Assembly: GCA_030608765.1 (NCBI GenBank)
Contig: JAUWDN010000106.1
Coordinates: forward strand, 1 to 5,547
Length of the DNA: 5,547 nt
Direction of reading: 5' to 3'
Source of the DNA: Promethearchaeota archaeon
Lineage (GTDB): Archaea; Asgardarchaeota; Lokiarchaeia; Sigynarchaeales; SOKP01
Shown here: in pieces, positions 1 through 5,547 of the stretch
How the letters are laid out: each line of letters begins with the position of its first letter
Position numbering within the stretch: position 1 is the first letter of the stretch
Notes under the pieces: model-generated
The model's database searches: none
The model's input: only the letters and a program-made list of their open reading frames with translations
Told to the model about the DNA's origin: nothing
Translations under genes and position numbers: made by a program

Positions 1-1094
1 TATTTTTACCTGTATCTGAAGGATTTATTCTAATTATATTATTTTTTGGCGGAATGATCATTTTTTTGTTGATTGGATCTATATATAGATTATTTCGGGA
101 AAATGATCCAGGGTACACAACTACTCTATCAATGATATTGGCAATGATTGTTGGTATATTGTGTTATTATAATGAGTATCTTGCTATTACCATTTCAGTT
201 ATATTTTTAATTATCCTATCCACAAAAAAGCAGTTTAATAAAATCAGAAAATTGAAGGAAATTGAATGGACTGGAACCGTTGAGTTTATTGCAATCGTAG
301 TTTTACTTTATATTCTAATTCCAGATAACCTTCAAGTTTTCGGTATTGTTGTTAAATCAATAATAGTAATATTTATCGTAATTTTAGCAATAAAATATTT
401 TAGTTATTTTTTATTAAAAAGTACAACTGAAAAAAATCTGTATTACCTCTCATTTTTGGGAGGTTTTGCTCACAGCGAGGCTACAACCGTTGAGTTAGCT
501 GAAGCTGGCGCATCTTCCTCATCAGTTTGGCTTGTTATTCAAACTATGCTAATAAGAATGCTTATCGTTTTAGCGATCACTCCTACTTTATTAGGTTATG
601 CTGTTTATCCTATTTTAGTTACATCAATTATAGGTTTAATTGGGTCGTTTTTAATTTTAAGAAATAAGGAAACTCAATTAACTCTGGAAAAAATAAAAAA
701 TCCTCTTTCAATTAAAAGTGCTTTAATTTTTGCAGGAACATACTTGATTGGATTAGTTTTATCAATCTTGTTAAGTTTTTTTGAATTAAATATTCTTACT
801 TATTATTTTATTGTATTTGGAATCGGGTTACTTTCCGGTGGTGCTTCCTCTCTATTTGTAGCAACTGCGTTTTATAAAAGTTTAATTAACGAAGGAAACG
901 CGTTATTGATGTTAACAATCGGATTATCTGCGGCAATTTTGAATAAAATATTTTATTCTACAAGATCTTTAGATGAGAAGAAAAACAAAAAAGTGCATAT
1001 CATTCACCTAATGTTTTATATTATTATAACCATAAGTATCCTGATTTCAATGACATTTATTACAATAAAGATATTTAATTTATCAATTCTTTAA
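1..1094 (+). CDS. MgtC/SapB-type DUF4010 membrane protein, 5' end missing
   Basis: The reading frame is open from the left edge (first full codon at position 3) to the TAA at 1092-1094. It runs through the ATG at 54 without a stop, so that ATG is probably internal and the N-terminus, likely including the MgtC-like part, lies outside the window. Counting from the Met at 54, hydrophobic segments fall near residues 1-13, 24-40, 43-57, 74-90, 96-122, 158-175, 178-202, 220-243, 247-273, 282-300 and 314-340, so it is an integral membrane protein. Two glycine/serine-rich membrane motifs stand out: GGFAHSEATTVELAEAG (136-152) and SGGASSLFVATAFYKSL (261-277). Small-residue motifs of this kind occur twice in DUF4010 proteins and suggest an internal duplication. 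The biochemical role of DUF4010 proteins is not established; MgtC relatives are linked to growth at low magnesium. The methyltransferase gene follows 30 bp downstream on the same strand and may share the transcript. Confidence 0.8.
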   Translation, partial: FLPVSEGFILIILFFGGMIIFLLIGSIYRLFRENDPGYTTTLSMILAMIVGILCYYNEYLAITISVIFLIILSTKKQFNKIRKLKEIEWTGTVEFIAIVVLLYILIPDNLQVFGIVVKSIIVIFIVILAIKYFSYFLLKSTTEKNLYYLSFLGGFAHSEATTVELAEAGASSSSVWLVIQTMLIRMLIVLAITPTLLGYAVYPILVTSIIGLIGSFLILRNKETQLTLEKIKNPLSIKSALIFAGTYLIGLVLSILLSFFELNILTYYFIVFGIGLLSGGASSLFVATAFYKSLINEGNALLMLTIGLSAAILNKIFYSTRSLDEKKNKKVHIIHLMFYIIITISILISMTFITIKIFNLSIL

Positions 1095-1124
1095 TTCTTT
1101 TTAACCCTAAATTAATGATTAATA

Positions 1125-2213
1125 ATGGTAAAGCTAATCTGGGAAAACAAAAAGGATTTTTTAAAAAATATTTCTAAATTAAAAACAACATACAGAGATT
1201 ATTATAAAAGAATTAAAGTTGTTTTTCAAAATAATGAGGCGATTAACAACCAAGGTTGGAAAAACCTATTATTTTGGGGTGATAATTTAAATGTATCATA
1301 TCACTTACTGAATAATTTCGAAGAAAAGATTGATTTGATTTACATCGACCCCCCTTTCTTTTCGGGGTCCAATTACAACATAAGTATTTTAGAAGGAGAC
1401 ACTCAATACGATTCAATAGCTTATTTTGATTGTTGGAATAAGGACATAGACTCGTATTTACAAATGTTATATGAGAGGATTGTTATTTTTAAGAAGTTAT
1501 TATCTAAAAGGGGTTTAATTTTTATTCATTTAGATTGGCACGCAAGTCATTACATTAAATTAATTTTAGACGAAATTTTTGGAAAGAATCGATTCATAAA
1601 TGAAATTATCTGGTACTATTACAATAAATATTCTGCTGGAAAAAAAAATCTTCCACGGGCACACGATAATATTTTGGTTTATTCTAAATCATCGGATTTT
1701 ACTTTTAATGAAGAAAGAATCCCCCGTAAAAAACCCGTTAAACAACTTAAACGTAAAATGGTTAATGGGGTATTAAAAAATGTTAAGGATGAAAACGGTC
1801 ACGTAATATATCGAACAGTAACAGACAAAAAGTTAGACGATGTCTGGAAAATACCATGCATGCAACCTGCTTCAAAGGAGTGGACAGGTTTTCCTACCCA
1901 AAAACACCACGACTTGCTTGAAAGGATAATTAAAATTGGCAGTAACAAAGGAGACCTAGTAGCTGATTTTTTCTGTGGCTCTGGAACTACATTAATGGTT
2001 GCTGATAAATTGAATAGAAGGTGGATAGGATGTGATATATCTGAATACTCAATTTACTTGACCCGAAAAAGATTACTTAACATTAGAAAAAATGAAAAAA
2101 AACCTACAAACTTAAATAGCTTTAATGAAGCTTACGCACATCTTGACGAGGAAAAAGAGAAAATAATTACATCAGGCTTTTTCGAAAAAGATTTGAAAAT
2201 AAAAAAGAAGTGA
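1125..2213 (+). CDS. Beta-class site-specific DNA methyltransferase (N6-adenine or N4-cytosine), apparently solitary
   Basis: The 362-residue product transfers a methyl group from S-adenosylmethionine to an exocyclic amino group in DNA. Catalytic motif IV, DPPF (75-78 in LIYIDPPFFSG), comes before the SAM-binding motif I, DFFCGSGTT (281-289), which defines the beta arrangement seen in type III Mod subunits and many solitary enzymes. FIHLDWHASHYIKLILDEIFG-like sequence (133-153) and GFPTQK (255-260) are further family blocks. The region between about 165 and 245, rich in Lys/Arg, is the probable target-recognition part. DPPF and Mod-like sequence favour adenine, but the target is not readable here. 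It is shorter than typical type III Mod proteins (often around 600 residues). The ATG at 1125 is the first after an in-frame TAA at 1113 and has no clear Shine-Dalgarno sequence. No restriction nuclease or helicase gene is visible, so it is either an orphan or its partner lies elsewhere. An oddity is TQKHHDLLERII (258-269), where family members usually have Pro after TQK. Confidence 0.9.
   Translation: MVKLIWENKKDFLKNISKLKTTYRDYYKRIKVVFQNNEAINNQGWKNLLFWGDNLNVSYHLLNNFEEKIDLIYIDPPFFSGSNYNISILEGDTQYDSIAYFDCWNKDIDSYLQMLYERIVIFKKLLSKRGLIFIHLDWHASHYIKLILDEIFGKNRFINEIIWYYYNKYSAGKKNLPRAHDNILVYSKSSDFTFNEERIPRKKPVKQLKRKMVNGVLKNVKDENGHVIYRTVTDKKLDDVWKIPCMQPASKEWTGFPTQKHHDLLERIIKIGSNKGDLVADFFCGSGTTLMVADKLNRRWIGCDISEYSIYLTRKRLLNIRKNEKKPTNLNSFNEAYAHLDEEKEKIITSGFFEKDLKIKKK
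2183..2210 (-). terminator. Possible T-rich terminator for the isomerase-like gene
   Basis: Read on the minus strand, the bases just past the isomerase stop codon form T-tracts (CTTCTTTTTTATTTTC followed by a T5 run). Archaeal RNA polymerase can terminate at oligo-T without a hairpin, and I see no strong stem. The tract lies inside the 3' end of the convergent methyltransferase gene, where it encodes that protein's Lys-rich tail, so coding constraint could also explain it. Confidence 0.3.
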
Positions 2214-2220
2214 ATCAGAT

Positions 2221-3648
2221 TTATTTTGGGTAAATTAAATTCCATCCTAAATAGTTTGAAAGAGCTTCAGATATGATATCCCCAACTGTATTTAGCGACG
2301 CGGCTACATGGTGAGCGAAACCTTCTTTACATATTACTTTTAAAACATCTTGCAAATTGGGAATTTCAATTACCCCATAACCCCCAAAAGTTTCTAAGGG
2401 ATCTTCTGTATATTTACCCTCTACTAATAGTGCTTTGATTTCTCCGTAAAGATCGTCCGTTTCGATCCTTAATAATGTACAGGGCTCAGATTTAATTCTG
2501 CCTTGAATAGCTCCAAAACTAAGATCGTCTCCTTTGAGATCGGAGATAATTGGGTGTATTGTCATTTTGGTGTCTTTAAAAAACGATTTTGGAAGATTGC
2601 TACAATGGAAAAGCACTATTTTGTTCGGATCGTCACCGTAATTGTTATTCCAATCTAAAATGGCCGAGGGCGTATCGGTAGCTAGTTGTAAGATATACAT
2701 GCCAATTAATCCCGAAATATCCACTTCACAAGCAGCGGGAATCAATCCTTCGCTAAACATGCTCATGATGGCGCATGGTACAATTCCAAAATTGTCTTGA
2801 ATAGAAGGCCAGCATTGGAATGCAAATCCATCTAATTCATTTTCTATGACCCACTTTTCTACAACAACAGCCAACTTTGCTAATTTTAACAATCCTTCTT
2901 CTGGAAACGAAGTAGTTGGTGTGTAATTTTTTATGAATTCAATTTTTTCTTTTACCTTTGAATCGCCATCGTCCAACCTGCGAATTTTTCCAAATATTTC
3001 AGATAAATCGATTGGTTCTATGGTTATACCGTGGAATTCCAAAATCTTTTCGCTGTATCTAACGGTTTCAAAAGCGTTGGGTCTAGTTCCAATCTGTCCA
3101 AATCTTACGTTTTTAAGTTTTTTTACAATTTTACATACCCCCGCGAATTTAAGTATATCAACTTTAAATAGCTTAGATGTAATAGAACAAGTATGCGTTT
3201 TAGTTAAGGTAAATGGAATTCCATGCTGGTACAATACGCTACATACGGATATTTTTCCGCAAAAAGCATCTCTTCTGTACTTTCTCCCCATTTTTTCAAT
3301 TTCATCAGAAGACGCCTGAATAAGAATTGGTACGTTCAATTCAGATAATTTTAAAGTGTTAACAATGCCTTTTTCGTCTCCGAAATTTGGTAAAACTATG
3401 ATGATGCCTATTATATGTTCCTTATTTTCCTTAAATAGTTCTGCACATTTTTTGGCATCTGAATAAGTTTCTACTACTCCAAACTTAGTGTCATTATCAT
3501 TTAGAATAACGCAATTATATCCTAATTCTTCCAATACACTTATAATTTCTAATCGTCCTTGTTTAGCGAGATTATCTGGAAAAGCATCTCTGTTACCGAT
3601 TATTACTCCAAAAACTGGTTTATTTTCACTTGTTTTGATCAATGACAT
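2221..3648 (-). CDS. L-fucose/L-arabinose isomerase-like protein (COG2407 type)
   Basis: The 475-residue product resembles the fucose isomerase family, which interconverts aldoses and ketoses using a divalent metal, usually Mn2+, in the cytoplasm. The N-terminal part (about 10-170) looks like the alternating strand/helix fold of the family. The diagnostic block is 279-337: CWPSIQDNFGIVPC (279-292), then AACEVD with Glu308, then ILDWNNNY with Asp332, followed by LFHCSNLP (346-353). With His446 or His447 in GFAHHVAA these match the expected Glu/Asp/His metal ligands (E337, D361 and H528 in E. coli FucI), so the active site looks intact. It is shorter than E. coli FucI (about 590 residues) but normal for the compact COG2407 group, whose substrates are mostly unknown; I therefore give no gene symbol. 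The ATG at 3648 suits the start of the N-terminal strand. The gene lies 68 bp downstream of the dehalogenase gene on the same strand and ends 7 bp from the convergent methyltransferase gene. Confidence 0.85.
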   Translation of the reverse strand: MSLIKTSENKPVFGVIIGNRDAFPDNLAKQGRLEIISVLEELGYNCVILNDNDTKFGVVETYSDAKKCAELFKENKEHIIGIIIVLPNFGDEKGIVNTLKLSELNVPILIQASSDEIEKMGRKYRRDAFCGKISVCSVLYQHGIPFTLTKTHTCSITSKLFKVDILKFAGVCKIVKKLKNVRFGQIGTRPNAFETVRYSEKILEFHGITIEPIDLSEIFGKIRRLDDGDSKVKEKIEFIKNYTPTTSFPEEGLLKLAKLAVVVEKWVIENELDGFAFQCWPSIQDNFGIVPCAIMSMFSEGLIPAACEVDISGLIGMYILQLATDTPSAILDWNNNYGDDPNKIVLFHCSNLPKSFFKDTKMTIHPIISDLKGDDLSFGAIQGRIKSEPCTLLRIETDDLYGEIKALLVEGKYTEDPLETFGGYGVIEIPNLQDVLKVICKEGFAHHVAASLNTVGDIISEALSNYLGWNLIYPK

Positions 3649-3667
3649 ATCTACTATCTTTTTTTAT

Positions 3668-3676
3668 TAATTTATG
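3668..3676 (-). promoter_or_regulatory. Possible TATA-like element upstream of the isomerase-like gene
   Basis: On the minus strand the sequence CATAAATTA is centred about 24 bp upstream of the ATG at 3648. An archaeal TATA box at that distance would place transcription start at or very near the ATG, giving a nearly leaderless mRNA, which would fit the lack of a Shine-Dalgarno sequence. The region is AT-rich throughout, so a chance match is quite possible. Confidence 0.25.
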
Positions 3677-3716
3677 AAATTGAATCATTTAAGGATATTT
3701 ATCTTTTTTCTGTAGA

Positions 3717-4610
3717 TTAAGGATTGTTTATGATAAATTTTACAATAAGATTTGCCAGTTCAGGACCTTTATCCTCTTGAACGAAGTGACTTGCGTTTTT
3801 GATTGTAGTATGATTTTGTCCATCAGCCCCAGGAATATAATCTTGCCAAAATCTATCTCCTCCTTTAGTTATTGGATCGCTATCAGAAAATGCTGTCAGG
3901 AAGGGCTTTTCCCATTGTTTGAATTGCTCAATCGCTTTTTTATTATTTTCGTACTCGGGATCATCGGTACTGATTGGGACTAAAGAGGGTAAAATACGAG
4001 CCCCCGCTTTAAATGTATCATCTGGGAAGGGGGAATCGTATCCGTTTAAAATCTCTTTATTTAATTTAGTTTTTGTCCCACCCTGTATAATAAATTTTAT
4101 GTCAAATGAAGGTGAAGTTCTAGAAAACTCACGCCAATTCATAAAAGCTTCAGGCATTCGTTGTTCTCCAGTTGGTAATCCACCATTTGATAACACAATT
4201 CTACTAAAACGATCTTGGTTTTCAATCGCAAGTCTTAAACCTATTAAAGACCCCCAATCCTGACAAAATAAAGTAATATCCTTTAGATCTAGTATTTTAA
4301 GCCATTTTGTTATCCACTCTACATGTTTTTTGTAAGTATGGTCAGTTTGTTCAGTTGGTTTGTCAGATCGTCCAAATCCTACTAAATCTGGAGCAAGAAC
4401 CCTATAACCTTCTTTAATTAATATTGGAATCATATGTCTATACAAAAAACACCACGATGGTTCACCATGCATTAGTAAAATAACTTCTGTTTGATTGGAA
4501 CCTTCATCTAAATAATGGATATTGATTCCATCAACTTTTATAAAATGCGGTTCAAACGGAAAATCGGGAAGGTTTTCAAACCTTTCTTCTGGAGTGCTTA
4601 TTAATTTCAT
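3717..4610 (-). CDS. Haloalkane dehalogenase, subfamily I (alpha/beta-hydrolase)
   Basis: The 297-residue product should hydrolyse carbon-halogen bonds in haloalkanes to give an alcohol and halide (EC 3.8.1.5). It aligns by eye along its length with DhlA-type enzymes. HGEPSW (48-53) carries the oxyanion-hole region with Glu49-Pro50 neighbours. CQDWGS (116-121) carries the nucleophile Asp118 and the first halide-binding residue Trp119. FMNWREFS (156-163) in the cap gives the second halide-binding Trp159. FSDSDPIT (241-248) gives the acid, most likely Asp245, and NASHFVQED (272-280) the base His275. Acid placement late in the fold plus the Trp/Trp pair indicates subfamily I. PDDTFKAGARILPSLVP (196-212) is also typical. 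Length is normal, and there is no signal peptide, so it is probably cytoplasmic. The ATG at 4610 matches the DhlA N-terminus (TPEERFENL here, TPDQRFSNL there). Natural substrates of such enzymes are often unknown; a related epoxide hydrolase is less likely because of the Trp pair. Confidence 0.9.
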   Translation of the reverse strand: MKLISTPEERFENLPDFPFEPHFIKVDGINIHYLDEGSNQTEVILLMHGEPSWCFLYRHMIPILIKEGYRVLAPDLVGFGRSDKPTEQTDHTYKKHVEWITKWLKILDLKDITLFCQDWGSLIGLRLAIENQDRFSRIVLSNGGLPTGEQRMPEAFMNWREFSRTSPSFDIKFIIQGGTKTKLNKEILNGYDSPFPDDTFKAGARILPSLVPISTDDPEYENNKKAIEQFKQWEKPFLTAFSDSDPITKGGDRFWQDYIPGADGQNHTTIKNASHFVQEDKGPELANLIVKFIINNP

Positions 4611-4654
4611 TCTTTAGAAACCAATTTTATTCATAAATTAGATGTTTGATAGTA

Positions 4655-4667
4655 GTTATTTTTTCGA
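4655..4667 (-). promoter_or_regulatory. Possible BRE/TATA promoter of the dehalogenase gene
   Basis: On the minus strand TCGAAAAAATAAC combines a BRE-like CGAAA with an A/T-rich TATA-like stretch centred near 4659. Transcription would be expected to begin about 25 bp further on, near 4633, leaving a leader of roughly 20 nt before the ATG at 4610. This is a match by eye in AT-rich DNA, supported only by its position in a divergent intergenic region. Confidence 0.3.
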
Positions 4668-4680
4668 ATTTAAAAAATTT
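4665..4680 (+). promoter_or_regulatory. Possible BRE/TATA promoter of the glycosyltransferase gene
   Basis: CGAATTTAAAAAATTT has a BRE-like CGAA followed by a TATA-like TTTAAAAAA on the plus strand. It would place transcription start near 4699, about 36 nt before the ATG at 4736. A second TATA-like stretch, ATCTTATAAC at about 4702-4711, lies roughly 27 bp before that ATG and could instead give a leaderless transcript. I cannot decide between them. Confidence 0.3.
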
Positions 4681-4735
4681 AATTGTTATGGACTAATTCT
4701 AAATCTTATAACAAGAGTGATGTAAGAAATAGTAA

Positions 4736-5547
4736 ATGACATTATTATCCTTATTCTCGCGAATATTTGGAAAGTTAAAGGAGTTCTGGAAAGTTAAAAT
4801 GTTCCGTTTTGCTATTTTAACTCAAATAATTTACTTAACTTTGTCAACTATTTTATTTTTCCTATTTTTTTATCAACTAAATGATTTCGCCATATTTTAC
4901 AAATCAGGGAGGATTTTTCTCACAGATATCGAAAATTTGTATAACCAAACGAATTATATATGGGATTTTAGGTATTTTCCTTTGTCTGCATTGATTTTTA
5001 TTCCGTTTTCTTTCTTAAATTTCGGTTTAGCTTTTATACTTTTTAATTGTCTTAATTTTATTCTTAATATCCTAATCTGCTTGATTCTATATAAAATCAT
5101 TAAAGTAGTACGAGGTCAAGATCATGAAAGAGACGATAAAAGAATAATATTGTATCTTAGTTTCTATTTAATGGGAGTACCACACATTTTAAACTATGTT
5201 TATGGCCAGATAAATTTATTCGTTACGTTTTTTATTTTAACATCGTTATTCATTTTCCTTTATTACAAAAAGAATTCATGGCAGTTTGTTGGAAGTGTTA
5301 TTTTAGGGATTAGCATTATAATTAAACCAACATCGCTCTTATTAATCCCATTCCTGTTAATACTTCATTTTGACTTAGAAAAAAGAAAGCTAGAAATCGA
5401 TTTTTTAAAAAGTATTATAAGATTAGTTGGAGTTTTCTTACCTGTTTTATCAAATTTTGTGTTATTTGTTGCGTTTCCTAAACTTTGGGGAGATTTCCTC
5501 TCAACTAATTTTACTGGAAGCAATCCTGTTGCTTTAAACTATTCTTT
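4736..5547 (+). CDS. GT87/DUF2029-like polytopic glycosyltransferase, 3' end missing
   Basis: An open frame runs from the ATG at 4736 off the right edge, giving 270 residues of an unfinished membrane protein. Its pattern fits GT-C enzymes, which move a sugar from a polyprenyl-phosphate donor to an acceptor on the outer membrane face. After the first membrane segment (about 26-46) comes NDFAIFYKSGRIFL (49-62), with Asp50 at the place of the catalytic Asp of the DUF2029/GT87 group. YGQINLFV (156-163) and IIKPTSLLLIPFLL (195-208) are recurring family blocks. Other hydrophobic segments lie near 81-120, 137-149, 161-177, 184-210 and 227-247. The start is uncertain. ATG 4736 is the first after an in-frame TAA at 4733 and adds a basic segment, KLKEFWKVK. 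ATG 4799 is the alternative, preceded by AAGGAG 15 nt upstream, which is rather far for a Shine-Dalgarno sequence. Acceptor and sugar are unknown; lipid or protein glycosylation is the usual role. Confidence 0.75.
   Translation, partial: MTLLSLFSRIFGKLKEFWKVKMFRFAILTQIIYLTLSTILFFLFFYQLNDFAIFYKSGRIFLTDIENLYNQTNYIWDFRYFPLSALIFIPFSFLNFGLAFILFNCLNFILNILICLILYKIIKVVRGQDHERDDKRIILYLSFYLMGVPHILNYVYGQINLFVTFFILTSLFIFLYYKKNSWQFVGSVILGISIIIKPTSLLLIPFLLILHFDLEKRKLEIDFLKSIIRLVGVFLPVLSNFVLFVAFPKLWGDFLSTNFTGSNPVALNYS
4768..4798 (+). repeat. Pair of 12-bp direct repeats at the glycosyltransferase start
   Basis: TGGAAAGTTAAA occurs at 4768-4779 and again, identically, at 4787-4798, a period of 19 bp. The second copy ends directly at the alternative ATG (4799). 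If translation starts at 4736 the repeats are coding but in different frames, since 19 is not a multiple of three, so they do not reflect a protein repeat. They may be a small tandem duplication, a regulator site, or chance. Confidence 0.6.

Noticed and set aside
1087..1124. T-rich stretch between the membrane protein and methyltransferase genes as a terminator or promoter
   Set aside because: The longest T run is about five and the gap is only 30 bp; neither a stem nor a convincing TATA element can be supported, and co-transcription is as likely.
1853..1866. Palindromic CATGCATG-type sequence in the methyltransferase gene
   Set aside because: Short self-complementary sequence within conserved coding sequence; no sign of a regulatory or recombination site.
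2933..3319. Open frame of 128 codons on the plus strand inside the isomerase gene
   Set aside because: It is antisense to a well-supported enzyme gene, has no recognisable domain and its composition looks like a reverse reading of coding sequence.
3488..3670. Open frame of 60 codons on the plus strand over the isomerase start
   Set aside because: It is mostly antisense to the conserved N-terminus of the isomerase-like protein, with no family resemblance.
3685..3724. Repeated TTAAGGAT near 3689 and 3717 as an operator pair
   Set aside because: Only 8 bp long in AT-rich DNA, and the second copy overlaps the dehalogenase stop codon, so chance is likely.
3777..4263. Two overlapping plus-strand open frames inside the dehalogenase gene
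   Set aside because: Both are antisense to the conserved catalytic and cap regions of the dehalogenase and show no domain of their own.
1901..4456. Shared 13-mer AAAAACACCACGA in the methyltransferase gene (about 1901-1915) and in the dehalogenase gene (about 4443-4456)
   Set aside because: Both copies are inside unrelated coding sequences, only one pair exists and no flanking similarity extends it; chance is the simplest reading.

Overview
This is a strongly AT-rich, gene-dense stretch holding five protein genes: three complete and two cut by the window edges. Several features fit an archaeon. ATA (Ile) and AGA (Arg) codons are frequent, starts lack a convincing Shine-Dalgarno sequence at normal spacing, and BRE/TATA-like elements sit in front of some genes. 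A DUF2029-type GT-C glycosyltransferase and a short L-fucose-isomerase-like protein would suit an Asgard (Lokiarchaeota-like) genome. That placement is an impression from gene style, not a proof; a low-GC bacterium is not excluded. I see no rRNA, tRNA, CRISPR array, insertion sequence or attachment site.

Layout. (1) Positions 1-1094, plus strand: the 3' part of a polytopic membrane protein of the MgtC/DUF4010 type, whose start lies outside the window. (2) 1125-2213, plus strand, 30 bp downstream: a complete beta-class DNA amino-methyltransferase with no restriction partner in view. (3) 2221-3648, minus strand: an L-fucose/arabinose-isomerase-like enzyme, ending only 7 bp from the methyltransferase stop (tail to tail). 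(4) 3717-4610, minus strand, 68 bp upstream of the isomerase gene in transcription order: a haloalkane dehalogenase with a complete subfamily-I active site. (5) A 125-bp divergent intergenic region (4611-4735) with mirror-image BRE/TATA-like elements around a TTCGAA palindrome. (6) From 4736 to the right edge, plus strand: the N-terminal 270 residues of a GT87/DUF2029-like membrane glycosyltransferase.

How the genes relate. The membrane protein and the methyltransferase could share a transcript. The dehalogenase and isomerase run in the same direction and might be co-transcribed, but the gap also holds a possible promoter for the isomerase, and no known pathway joins the two enzymes. The five genes look like a mixed accessory neighbourhood rather than one pathway. 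I find no convincing evidence of a new multi-gene system. The points most worth checking are the apparently archaeal haloalkane dehalogenase, the solitary methyltransferase with an altered TQK motif, the divergent promoter region, and a short direct repeat at the glycosyltransferase start.
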